DNA of 15,554 nucleotides from Promethearchaeota archaeon (GCA_004524515.1 SDNV01000065.1:1-15554); one strand, 5' to 3'; positions 1-7,103 are shown, numbered from the stretch's first letter. Made by a program: numbers and translations. Notes: a model not told the origin generated them from the sequence alone.

Positions 1-1885
1 AGGGAATACCATCTGGAGGTGCTTGGAATATTAGTTTAGGAATATGTCTTGGAGAGGTTTTTTCTCCAATAGTCCGTTTGATTTTGGCTTTTAAGTTATC
101 ATCTAATTCATAACCCTCATTTAAAAGCACAAACATTACGATCCTTATATCTCCAGAGTGCTTATGTCCTATAACCAACGAATCTGCCACTTCAGGTAAT
201 TGTTCAACTACATTATAAATCTCGGCTGTTCCAATTCGTACACCCGAAGGCTTTAGTACTGCGTCAGATCTTCCCCAGAAGGTTATCCCTCCTGTGTCGC
301 TATGAATTACAATATAATCCCCGTGCCTCCAGACATTTTTCCCCTTATATTTAAAGTAATCAAAGTATGCGGCTTTATATTTCGTCATATGATCATCATC
401 CCCCCAGAAATAAACAGGCATGGAAGGTGCTGGAGCCTCACATACAAGTTCGGCTTGCACATCTTCAACGGGGTTAGCATCATCGTCATACGCTTCAACT
501 TTCATTGCTAATGCTCGTCCTTGTAATTCCCCAGAATACACTGGAAGGATAGGAATAGCGCCAGCAAAACATCCATTAATATCTGTGCCGCCGCTTATTG
601 AATTAAAATAAAGATCTTTCTTGAATTCTCTATAAACATATTCAAAACCTTCAGGAGAAAGTGTTGATGCGGTTTGTGAGATTTCTCTTAACTTACTTAA
701 ATCATATTTTTCAGCAGGTTTGGCACCTATTCCCATTAGATAATGAATATAAGCGGCACTTGTTCCAAATATCGTAATTCCGTGTTTCTCCATTAGTTCG
801 AACATTCGCATTGGCTCTGGATATAAGGGATTTCCATCGTACAGAAATATTGTCGCGCCCACAGCTAAGGAACTGATTAGCCAATTCCACATTTTGGCTG
901 GCATAAGGAAAGCTTAAGCCATCATCCATGAGGGCGCAGTGATATAATTGATAACATCGCTTCTTTTTAAGTCAGTAGATAAAATTAATTCCTTTAAATG
1001 ATTAATTAACACCCCTCCAGCACCTTGAACCATGCATTTAGGCTTTCCAGTCGTTCCAGATGAAAACATAATATATACGGGATGGTCAAATGGAAGTTGT
1101 TCAAATATAATTTCGGGATCTTTTTCTTGTGAAATAAATTCTTCCCAATGAACTGCATTTGGAATATCACTAATATCAGGCTTGTTTTCAGAAATATATG
1201 AAACCACAATTACTTTTTCAATGGATTCTATATAATCAACTACTTGCTTAGCATTTGGAAGAGTTTCAAATGGTTGATCTCTATAAAAATATCCATCTAC
1301 TGTAAATAATACTTTTGGTTCAATTTGATCAAATCTATCTATCACTGCGTTTGCTTGTAATTCAGCACCACAGGAGGCCCAAACTGCTCCAATACTAGTG
1401 GTTGCTAACATAGCTATGGCAGTTTCAATCAAATTGGGTATATAAGAAACTACCCGATCTCCCGCTTTCACTCCTATTTCGCGTAATGATTTTGCTAAGC
1501 GAGCGACTTGTTTATTTAACTCGTCATAAGTCATTTGTTTTGATACTTTTGTTTCTCCTTGAAAAATAAATGCCAATTGAGCATCCTTAAATTTCAATAG
1601 GTTTTCTGCAAAGTTGAGACGGCTACCAACAAACCATCTTGTACCCGGAAATACACTTAAATCTTCAACCACTTTATCATATTTCTTAGAGTATACTATC
1701 CCTCCAAAGTCCCACATAGCTTCCCAGAATTCTGGAATGCTTTCCACGGACCATTCATATAAAACTTTACCTCCTTTAATATTACAATCATATTTTTTAT
1801 TAACCTGTTCGATAAATTTAGAAACTTCAGCATTCTTTATCCATTCCTCAGAGGGTTCCCATAGCTTTTTTCTTTCATCACTCAT
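1..1885 (-). pseudogene. aacS: Acetoacetyl-CoA synthetase, interrupted by one in-frame TAA; 3' end beyond the window
   Basis: Adenylate-forming ligase that activates acetoacetate with ATP and CoA in the cytoplasm. The first part (1885 to 914, 323 residues) carries the family N-terminus (FWEAMWDFGGI, residues 53-63), an RFDQIEPKVLF stretch at 184-194 and the ATP-binding SSGTTGKPK at 275-283. It then stops at TAA 916-914. The same frame stays open from 913 to position 1 (304 codons) and continues the same protein: MWNWLISSLAVGAT, SGGTDINGC, GELQGRALAMKVEA, WRHGDYIVI and the late GRSDAVLKPSGVRIG motif. The reading frame is therefore intact apart from the stop, which lies in a 30-nt segment not expected in the family. 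The start ATG at 1885 gives the usual MSDERKKLWEPS-type N-terminus. The gene is divergent from the ZIP transporter gene. It may be a recent pseudogene, an assembly error, or a gene whose interruption is removed or bypassed during expression. Family assignment is firm; functionality is open. Confidence 0.85.
893..922 (-). other. 30-nt stop-containing insertion with hairpin inside the acetoacetyl-CoA synthetase gene
   Basis: On the coding strand the protein reads SWMM, then A, stop, AFLMPAK, then MWNW. Homologues as I remember them have GWMMWNW, so removing exactly 30 nt (ten codons) restores WMMWNW in frame. An ATG codon sits at each edge (925-923 and 892-890), so the exact edges are ambiguous by up to a few bases. 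The segment can fold: TGGC (921-918) pairs with GCCA (902-899), then comes a T-T mismatch, then TAAG (916-913) pairs with CTTA (907-904), closing a 5-nt loop. The stop TAA lies in the 5' arm. The sequence immediately before (ITAPSW) also seems to differ from the remembered family TTxGW by about one residue, so the true edges could be slightly different. Confidence 0.6.
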
Positions 1886-2068
1886 AGTTTATTACTCTTT
1901 TATATAGATTTTTAAAATTTTAAATAACTGAATATAATTATTTCTATTTACCCTTTTTTTTTATTAAGTTTTACTGATTTGAATACTATGACTCAATTTA
2001 TCTATTAAAAAGAGACCGTTTTTTTTAAAAATCACAGTTTAATTTATTTTTAATTGAAAAATATTACA

Positions 2069-2120
2069 AAATATTGAAAATAAATATAAAATTAAATTTT
2101 ATGATTAATATTCAATATTT
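2069..2120 (+). promoter_or_regulatory. Promoter of the ZIP gene with flanking 10-bp inverted repeat
   Basis: AAATATTGAA (2069-2078) and its exact complement TTCAATATTT (2111-2120) flank an AT-rich TATA-like segment, aataaatataaaatt (about 2079-2093). A TATA box there would put transcription start near 2112-2118, inside or next to the second arm. The start codon at 2149 follows with a Shine-Dalgarno AGAGGG at 2135-2140. The arrangement would suit a repressor, possibly metal-responsive given the gene, but this is inference. In DNA this AT-rich the repeat could also be chance. Confidence 0.4.
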
Positions 2121-2148
2121 GAAATTTTAATACAAGAGGGATTATATT

Positions 2149-2913
2149 TTGGAAGTATTCTATATAGCTTTGTTATTAACCATTATTGCAGGTTTATCAA
2201 CAACCATCGGTAGTGTTATAGCTTTTTTTGTCAAAAATCCAAGTAAAAAATTTATTTCTTTAATAATGGGCTTTTCGGCAGGGGTAATGATTTTAATTTC
2301 TTTTGTGGAATTGCTCCAAAAAGGTATAGAAAGCTCTAACTTCTTATTAGGACACACTTTTTTCTTTATGGGGATGGGAATGATGTTTGTAATTGATGTT
2401 GCAATTTCGCATCAATATGAATTTGAAGGACCATGTTCTAGTAATGAACTTATTAATTCAGATTCAAAAGCTAAAAAAACTTCGTTATTGGTTACAATGG
2501 GAATTTTCATTCATAATTTCCCTGAAGGGATGGCAACCTTTATAGGCACATTGCAAAGTATTGAATTAGGACTTATACTCGCATTTGCTATCGCATTACA
2601 CAACATTCCTGAAGGGATCGCAGTGGCTGTTCCAGTATATACTTCAACAGGAAGTAGAAAAAAAGCATTTACTTGGTCCTTCTTGTCTGGAGCAAGTGAA
2701 CCTGTTGGTGCACTAATTGTTGGTTTAATACTTTATCCTTTTATTAATGATTTTTTATTAGGAGCAATGTTAGCTATTGTTGGTGGATTTATGATTTATA
2801 TCTCATTGGATGAGCTATTGCCTGCATCACAATCTTTAGGTAGTCAACACCTTCCCATTTTAGGGATTTTTTTGGGAATGATTATAATGGCAGTCAGTTT
2901 AGCATTGTTATAA
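2149..2913 (+). CDS. zupT: ZIP family metal (zinc/iron) transporter, ZupT type
   Basis: Polytopic membrane protein that imports divalent metal ions, mainly Zn(II), possibly also Fe(II) or Mn(II). It has 254 residues, close to bacterial ZupT (about 257). The two signature metal-binding helices are present: HNFPEG at 122-127 and HNIPEG at 151-156, in IALHNIPEGIAVAVPVY, which form the binuclear metal site. SGASEPVGA at 180-188 and DELLPA at 221-226 are further ZupT hallmarks. About eight hydrophobic segments are visible, with a hydrophilic loop at roughly 90-112 between the third and fourth; it contains Cys96 and few histidines. The start is TTG at 2149, chosen because AGAGGG lies 8 nt upstream and the N-terminus EVFYIALLLTIIAGLSTTIG begins the first helix directly. 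It is a single-gene unit followed by a hairpin terminator. Confidence 0.9.
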   Translation: MEVFYIALLLTIIAGLSTTIGSVIAFFVKNPSKKFISLIMGFSAGVMILISFVELLQKGIESSNFLLGHTFFFMGMGMMFVIDVAISHQYEFEGPCSSNELINSDSKAKKTSLLVTMGIFIHNFPEGMATFIGTLQSIELGLILAFAIALHNIPEGIAVAVPVYTSTGSRKKAFTWSFLSGASEPVGALIVGLILYPFINDFLLGAMLAIVGGFMIYISLDELLPASQSLGSQHLPILGIFLGMIIMAVSLALL

Positions 2914-2930
2914 TCACATTAAAATTGCTT

Positions 2931-2956
2931 CTTAAAAATAATTTTTTAAGCTTTTT
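2931..2956. terminator. Stem-loop terminator between zupT and the facing small ORF
   Basis: CTTAAAAA (2931-2938) pairs perfectly with TTTTTAAG (2943-2950) around a TAAT loop, followed by CTTTTTG. It lies 18 nt after the ZIP stop codon. Being symmetrical it could also end transcription from the minus-strand small ORF that stops at 2979. Confidence 0.5.
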
Positions 2957-2978
2957 GATGATCTTTGTTGAGAAATTC

Positions 2979-3056
2979 CTAAAAACAGATTATTTTTGCA
3001 ATTTTAATTTCATTTTCTAATTCTTTTTCAATCTCCTCCTCGGTTAAATTTTTCAT
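2979..3056 (-). CDS. Possible 25-residue small protein
   Basis: An ATG at 3056 opens a 25-codon frame ending in TAG (2981-2979). It has an unusually strong purine-rich Shine-Dalgarno, AGGAGAGGGAGAT (3073-3061 on the minus strand), just upstream of the start. The peptide begins MKNLTEEEIEKELENEIKIA: highly charged, probably one amphipathic helix, ending in a short hydrophobic tail with one cysteine. No family is recognised. The ribosome binding site is the main reason to believe it is translated. It could instead be the surviving start of a decayed longer gene. Gene-free sequence surrounds it on both sides (2914-2978 and 3057-3181). Confidence 0.45.
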   Translation of the reverse strand: MKNLTEEEIEKELENEIKIAKIICF

Positions 3057-3134
3057 TTATATCTCCCTCTCCTCTTAATTTTTAATTTTATTAGAAATCT
3101 ACAATATACAGTTGACCGTTTGTTACAATGCAAA

Positions 3135-3194
3135 TTGAAAATATAATGTTAGTTTTAGTAAATCCGATTTTCAAAATTGATAAAATATATAAAA
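3135..3194 (+). promoter_or_regulatory. Promoter region of the CoA-transferase operon
   Basis: A TATA-like stretch aaaatatataaaa at 3182-3194 lies about 50 nt before the gctA start and would place transcription start near 3213. Upstream, TTGAAAAT (3135-3142) and ATTTTCAA (3167-3174) form an 8-bp inverted repeat with a 24-nt spacer, which may be a regulator site or chance in AT-rich DNA. The leader ends in Shine-Dalgarno AGAGGAG (3227-3233), 6 nt before the ATG. Confidence 0.45.
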
Positions 3195-3239
3195 AATATT
3201 ATTAAAACATAGTAAAAATTTTTAAAAGAGGAGTAAAAA

Positions 3240-4247
3240 ATGGGATTTGAAATTTTAGAAGAAGGAACGGGTGAAATTTTCTGTAAAAATACTCCCACAG
3301 AAGTGAGAAATTGGACAAGAGTGAATAAAACTCGAGCTTTGGTAGATAAACGTATGAATTTGCACGAAGCTGTTAAAAAGTTTGTTAATGATGGTGATTA
3401 TCTGGCAATTGGAGGTTTTGGGCATATTCGTATCCCTATGGCAACAATTTATGAAATAGTTAGACAAAAAAAAAGGAATTTATCTATCGCAGGACATACT
3501 GCCGTTCAAGATATAGATGTCCTTATGGCAGGAGGATGTGTCTCTAATGTAGACATTGCTTATGTTGTCGGATTTGAATTAAGAGGACTTTCTGGTGTTC
3601 AAAGAAGGTTATTTGAAAGCGGACAAGTGAAAAAAACAGATTATACTAATGGAGCAATGTCATATCGTTTAAGAGCTGGAGCTCAAGGAATTCCGTTTAT
3701 TCCTGTAAAAGTAATGCTTGGAACTGATACTATGAGGCATTCTCCTGGAAAAGTGGTTAAATGTCCTTTTACCGGTGAGAAAGTATTATTATTGCCTTCA
3801 CTTAATCCAGATATTTGTATACTTCATGTTCATCGAGCAGATATGTATGGAAATTGTCAAATTGATGGTCATGTAGTTAAAGATGATTTACAAGCCAGAG
3901 CATCAAAAAGAATAATAGTGTCATGTGAAGAATTAATTGATACTGAAAAAATTCGATCTGATCCGGGAAGAACTATAATACCTTTCTTTATGGTTGATGC
4001 TGTGATCGAGCAACCTTGGGGTTCTCATCCTGGAAATATGCCTTATAAATATTATTTTGATCATGAATTTACAGAAAATTATTTAGAGGCGGGAAGAAAT
4101 GATGATCCGTCCGTAATAGAAAAATGGTTGGATGAATGGGTATATTCATTAGATAATTTTAATGACTATATTACGAAATTAGGGGCTCAAAGGCTCTACC
4201 GGTTAAGAGATGATGAATTTTTAAGACCACCTAAGGAGATGATATAA
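3240..4247 (+). CDS. gctA: Glutaconate-type CoA-transferase, subunit alpha
   Basis: Alpha subunit of a class I CoA-transferase that moves CoA between an acyl-CoA and a free carboxylic acid; cytoplasmic, works with the beta subunit encoded directly downstream. The family body starts at about residue 39 (MNLHEAVKKFVNDGDYLAIG, like MTLKDAIAKFVHSGDHIALG of glutaconate CoA-transferase). The glycine-rich GGFG is at 58-61. The C-terminus EWVYSLDNFNDYITKLGAQR matches the end of GctA closely. It has 335 residues against about 320 for GctA. The first 38 residues have no counterpart in the Acidaminococcus protein as I remember it, yet the ATG at 3240 has a well-placed AGAGGAG and the internal ATG at 3354 has none, so the longer start is preferred. 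The substrate cannot be read from sequence; glutaconate is one option, other dicarboxylates or 3-oxo acids are possible. Confidence 0.87.
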   Translation: MGFEILEEGTGEIFCKNTPTEVRNWTRVNKTRALVDKRMNLHEAVKKFVNDGDYLAIGGFGHIRIPMATIYEIVRQKKRNLSIAGHTAVQDIDVLMAGGCVSNVDIAYVVGFELRGLSGVQRRLFESGQVKKTDYTNGAMSYRLRAGAQGIPFIPVKVMLGTDTMRHSPGKVVKCPFTGEKVLLLPSLNPDICILHVHRADMYGNCQIDGHVVKDDLQARASKRIIVSCEELIDTEKIRSDPGRTIIPFFMVDAVIEQPWGSHPGNMPYKYYFDHEFTENYLEAGRNDDPSVIEKWLDEWVYSLDNFNDYITKLGAQRLYRLRDDEFLRPPKEMI

Positions 4248-4250
4248 ATA

Positions 4251-5033
4251 ATGAGCGGACATGAATATACTCTAAGGGAATTAATGTGTGTAGTAGCCGC
4301 AAGACAATTACAGGATGGAAAAGCGGTCGCAGTCGGAACAGGATTACCACTTGCAGCAGCCATGCTTGCTCAGCAAACTCATGCTCCCAACTTAATAATA
4401 TTTTTCGAAGCAGGAGGGATTGCACCTCAATTACCAACTCTTCCTATATCTGTAGGAGATTCAAGAACAATCCATAAAGCACTTTGCACTACTACTTTAA
4501 TCGACATTATGGATAATATGAGAAGAGGTTTCATAGATTATGCTTATTTAGGAGGAGCACAAATAGATAAATATGGAAATTTAAACTCCACTATGATAGG
4601 AGATAATTATGAAAAACCAAAAGTTAGATTTCCAGGTTCAGGAGGAGCTAATGACTTCGGATCTCTCGCATGGGAAACCTTGATCATAATGGATCGCCAT
4701 GGACCTCGGAGATTTGTTGAAAAAGTTGATTTTATAACTACACCAGGATATTTGACCGGACCTGGTAGCCGAGAAGAAGCGGGATTATCACCTGGGACAG
4801 GACCTTCACGAGTCATTACTGATTTATGTTTATTTGATTTCCATCCTAAGACAAAGATTATGAGATTAATCGCAACTCATCCAGGTATTACCGAAGCAGA
4901 TGTGAGAAAAGCAACTGGATTTGAAATTGAAGTTGCGGATGCTATTGAGATTACAACCCCTCCGACATTAGAGGATTTAAGAATTTTACATGAAGTTGTT
5001 GATCCAAACGGTAGAATATTTCCACAAAAATAA
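4251..5033 (+). CDS. gctB: Glutaconate-type CoA-transferase, subunit beta
   Basis: Catalytic beta subunit of the CoA-transferase. It has 260 residues, like GctB (about 266). AVAVGTGLPLAAAMLAQ (25-41) matches the family VVTVGTGLPLIGASVA. Glu53 in IIFFEAGG aligns with the catalytic Glu54 of glutaconate CoA-transferase, which forms the covalent glutamyl-CoA thioester. YLGGAQIDKYGNLNSTMIGD, RFPGSGGAND and the later TTPGYLTGPGSREEAGL are further family blocks. The gene begins 3 nt after the alpha stop codon, with AAGGAGATGAT (about 4232-4242) inside the end of gctA as ribosome binding site, so the two are co-transcribed and probably translated together. A T-tract terminator follows. The nearby acetoacetyl-CoA synthetase gene suggests this region serves acyl-CoA metabolism. 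Confidence 0.9.
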   Translation: MSGHEYTLRELMCVVAARQLQDGKAVAVGTGLPLAAAMLAQQTHAPNLIIFFEAGGIAPQLPTLPISVGDSRTIHKALCTTTLIDIMDNMRRGFIDYAYLGGAQIDKYGNLNSTMIGDNYEKPKVRFPGSGGANDFGSLAWETLIIMDRHGPRRFVEKVDFITTPGYLTGPGSREEAGLSPGTGPSRVITDLCLFDFHPKTKIMRLIATHPGITEADVRKATGFEIEVADAIEITTPPTLEDLRILHEVVDPNGRIFPQK

Positions 5034-5045
5034 ATTTCAACTTAA

Positions 5046-5061
5046 TTTTTCTTTTTTTTTT
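5046..5061 (+). terminator. Poly-T terminator of gctAB
   Basis: A run of fifteen T and one C starts 12 nt after the gctB stop codon, with a second T-run at about 5086-5093. Oligo-T on the non-template strand is the usual archaeal termination signal. No stem-loop precedes it. Confidence 0.6.
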
Positions 5062-5116
5062 CTAAATAACCTTAATTTTTTTTATACTAAACCTAAATTG
5101 ATAATCCTAATATCTA

Positions 5117-5138
5117 AATCGAAAGATATATATATTTA
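5117..5138 (+). promoter_or_regulatory. BRE/TATA promoter of the ATC-hydrolase-like gene
   Basis: The sequence aatcgaaag followed by atatatatatt fits an archaeal BRE plus TATA box. Expected transcription start is near 5155-5160, leaving a leader of roughly 45-50 nt before the proposed start at 5206. This is one of the clearer promoters in the window. Confidence 0.55.
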
Positions 5139-5205
5139 ACTAGCAAAAATTCATTTTAAATATATTAAATAATAGTATTTTAAAAACAATAAATGGTGAG
5201 AATTC

Positions 5206-5697
5206 ATTAGTTTAGTTGAGGATAAAGCAGAACAGCTATTTAAATCAGTAAGATCTGTTTATATTGCTCTTGCAGCTTATGTTAATAAAGTCGCTCAAGA
5301 ATTAGGAAAGGAAAAAGCAATGAAACTCTTGTCAGACGCATTTAAAGAAATCGGAACTATTCAAGGCAATAATTTAAAGAAACAAACCGATAAAGTTAAT
5401 TTAAATGCAAATGAGGCATATGAATTAATCAAAGCTATTCCAAAAAGTGTTGGTATTAATTTTATGATTACCCAGAAAGACTCCAACAAAGTTGTAGCTA
5501 GACTGGATAAGTGTTCGATCTATGAATCGGCAAAAATGGTTGGTATAGATCCAGCAGAATTTTGTATAAATAGTGCAATTCCTTATTTTAAAGCGGTTGC
5601 TCAACAACTCAATTTGGATCTTGAATATAGTAGAAATAAATGTAAAGAACATGAGAAAGATTTCTGTGAAGAGCAATTAGTATTGAAAAAACACTAA
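5206..5697 (+). CDS. L-2-amino-thiazoline-4-carboxylic acid hydrolase-like protein, probable AUU start
   Basis: About 163 residues. The C-terminal half has the cysteine layout I associate with this family: Cys103 in LDKCSIYESAKMVG, Cys120 in FCINSAIPYFKAVAQQL, then Cys146 and Cys154 in a CKEHEKDFC segment. The founding enzyme opens a thiazoline ring on the route to L-cysteine, but most relatives are uncharacterised, so no reaction is claimed. The first ATG in frame (5320) would drop a well-formed helical stretch (AEQLFKSVRSVYIALAAYVN) that is open back to a TGA at 5197-5199. Between that stop and the conserved part there is no ATG, GTG or TTG. ATT at 5206 sits 7 nt after a GGTGA (5194-5198), which supports an AUU start. 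The alternative is ATG 5320, which has AGGAAAGGA (5304-5312) upstream and gives 125 residues. Family confidence is moderate. Confidence 0.6.
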   Translation: MSLVEDKAEQLFKSVRSVYIALAAYVNKVAQELGKEKAMKLLSDAFKEIGTIQGNNLKKQTDKVNLNANEAYELIKAIPKSVGINFMITQKDSNKVVARLDKCSIYESAKMVGIDPAEFCINSAIPYFKAVAQQLNLDLEYSRNKCKEHEKDFCEEQLVLKKH

Positions 5698-5701
5698 TTT
5701 C

Positions 5702-5730
5702 TTAAAAATTTTTAAATAACTTTTCTTTTT
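5702..5730 (+). terminator. Terminator after the ATC-hydrolase-like gene
   Basis: A short AT palindrome (TTAAAAATTTTTAA, 5702-5715) followed by a T-rich run (5721-5730) lies just after the stop codon at 5697. Confidence 0.4.
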
Positions 5731-5784
5731 GAAAGAGGATAAATAAAAGGACAAATAAAATAAAAATATCTAATATTTGGGGAT

Positions 5785-5907
5785 TTAGCCTTTTTTTTCT
5801 ATTATTTTTAATTTACTCTTGCCCCCAATCTCATTAAATTCACTCGGACTTATTTGAATTTCTTTAATCTTAAGTGCCTTAATTATGTCAAAAACCTTAT
5901 TTTCCAA
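5785..5907 (-). pseudogene. 40-codon reading frame, probable gene fragment downstream of the nitroreductase
   Basis: From a TTG at 5907 to a TAA at 5787-5785 the minus strand reads LENKVFDIIKALKIKEIQIS followed by a short hydrophilic end (PSEFNEIGG, then a lysine-rich tail). The composition looks like real protein, with a helix then a strand, unlike the AT-rich filler around it. There is no ribosome binding site before the TTG and a stop codon lies three codons upstream in frame, so it may be the remaining C-terminal piece of a lost gene or a tiny gene read with the nitroreductase. No family is recognised. Confidence 0.3.
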
Positions 5908-5932
5908 ACGATAATCTTAAAAAAAATTAAGT

Positions 5933-6502
5933 TTAATCTAATGTAAATTGATTGTATTTATTTGTATAAGCAAAATTTTTTAAGGGAAATCTTCCAGGTC
6001 TTCTTGCTTCTGTCTTTTTCATTAGATCAGTTAGCTCAGGATAAACTTTTTTAGATTTTTTACCTACGATTATTAAAGAAATAATCCTCATATCATGTGG
6101 AATCTCCAGTATAGTTTTTACGACATTTTCCTCAAAACCTGCTATAGGATGTGCTACTAAACCTAATTCGGTAGCCCTTAATAAAAGAAATCCTGTAGCA
6201 ATTCCCGAGTCAAATAAGTAATAAAGGCGTTCTTTAATAATACAATCGTATTTTACATTACTAAATACCACAATTATCATTGAGGCTCTCTGAATCCACT
6301 GATTTCCCGGTATAAGGCTAGTAAAAAGTTTTTTTAATTGATCCTTGTCATATACAAAAATGAATCGCCAAGGCTGTGAATTTTTACAAGAGGGCGCCAT
6401 CTGCGCAGATTCAGCTAAATCTGTGATTAACTCTTTAGTTATTTGAACGGGATCAAGAGCTCGGTAGCTTCTTCTTATTTTTATGGTTTCTTTAACATTC
6501 AT
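5933..6502 (-). CDS. Nitroreductase family flavoprotein (FMN-dependent oxidoreductase)
   Basis: A 189-residue protein of the nitroreductase fold, which binds FMN as a homodimer and passes electrons from NAD(P)H to varied acceptors. The N-terminal RRSYR at 10-14 and APSCKNSQPWRFIFV at 36-50 are the FMN phosphate and isoalloxazine contacts typical of the family. GLVAHPIAGF at 114-123 is the second conserved flavin segment. The physiological substrate is not evident; nitro compounds, quinones or small-molecule dehalogenation are all known in the family. The start ATG at 6502 lacks a good Shine-Dalgarno, and with a TATA box near 6533-6541 the leader would be only about 8 nt. It is transcribed alone, apart from the fragment downstream. 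Confidence 0.88.
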   Translation of the reverse strand: MNVKETIKIRRSYRALDPVQITKELITDLAESAQMAPSCKNSQPWRFIFVYDKDQLKKLFTSLIPGNQWIQRASMIIVVFSNVKYDCIIKERLYYLFDSGIATGFLLLRATELGLVAHPIAGFEENVVKTILEIPHDMRIISLIIVGKKSKKVYPELTDLMKKTEARRPGRFPLKNFAYTNKYNQFTLD

Positions 6503-6520
6503 TAAATTCTAACCCAATAA

Positions 6521-6542
6521 CAATATTAAACTTATAATATTG
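6521..6542 (-). promoter_or_regulatory. Perfect palindrome over the nitroreductase TATA box (candidate operator)
   Basis: CAATATTA (6521-6528) and TAATATTG (6535-6542) form a perfect 8-bp inverted repeat with a 6-nt spacer. On the coding strand the sequence includes TATTATAAG, a good TATA box 30-40 nt upstream of the ATG at 6502. A dimeric regulator bound here would block TBP, so repression of the nitroreductase gene is the simplest reading. No regulator gene lies next to it in the window. Confidence 0.45.
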
Positions 6543-7103
6543 ATCTATCTAATTGATAAAATTAAGAGCAAAATATCAATGTTCCCCTTTTAATTAGCTT
6601 AAAATTTCAGAAAGAAATTTTTATTAATTTTGAAGTAAATTTTAAAATTAAAACGAATAGTAGGCAATGTATGGAATAAGCAACCCATTCCCTTTATTTT
6701 TAAAATTTAGGATTGTCAGTGAATTGCATAACAATGGAATGTTATTTATATGAAAAAATAAAAATAAATTTAGAAAAAATGGAATACTGTGATAAATTCG
6801 AGTAAAATCTGTGTTGTTTTTTAGTAATAATTAAAAATCATGAATTATATTATAATATTAGAACTAAAAATGATTTGATAGTTTTTTGTATCGATTTATT
6901 TTTAATTTTTAAGCTAATAATTATACATTGATGTAAAAGAATCGAAAAAATATTCGATTTACTATAATTCTGAGAACTAATTCCAGATTAATTAGCTTGA
7001 AATTTTGTGATATTTAAATTTTAAAATAAAAATCGAAACATTTTATTGTAATTGTTTAATTGAATTATGAAAATTGTTAAAAAACTGTTTTAGAGGTGTC
7101 AGA
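6543..7103. other. Gene-free AT-rich stretch
   Basis: No credible coding frame is seen on either strand. Small palindromes are present: GGAAT/ATTCC near 6674-6692, ATAACA/TGTTAT at 6728-6745, and AATCGAA/TTCGATT at 6940-6959 (7-bp stem, 6-nt loop). A BRE-like aatcgaaac at about 7031-7039, followed by an AT-rich box near 7040-7047, could be the promoter for the gene at 7104. Nothing resembling a tRNA or a known RNA family was recognised. Confidence 0.4.

Noticed and set aside
914..916. Recoding of the in-frame stop as selenocysteine or pyrrolysine
   Set aside because: The codon is TAA, while those amino acids use TGA and TAG, and the surrounding ten codons do not fit the family.
711..929. 72-codon minus-strand frame starting near the stop of the acetoacetyl-CoA synthetase N-part
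   Set aside because: It is out of frame with the synthetase; the true continuation with family motifs is in the other frame, which stays open to position 1.
1895..1908. TATA-like TCTATATAAAAGAG just upstream of the acetoacetyl-CoA synthetase start (minus strand)
   Set aside because: Its centre is only about 18 nt from the ATG, which would place transcription start inside the gene. No Shine-Dalgarno or better-placed box could be fixed either.
4231..4816. Minus- and plus-strand frames of 63-69 codons inside gctB
   Set aside because: They are shadows of the well-conserved gctB coding frame and have no family features or start signals.
6603..6691. 29-codon minus-strand frame in the gene-free stretch
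   Set aside because: Purine-rich bases abut the ATG too closely to act as a ribosome binding site, and the peptide has only AT-driven composition.
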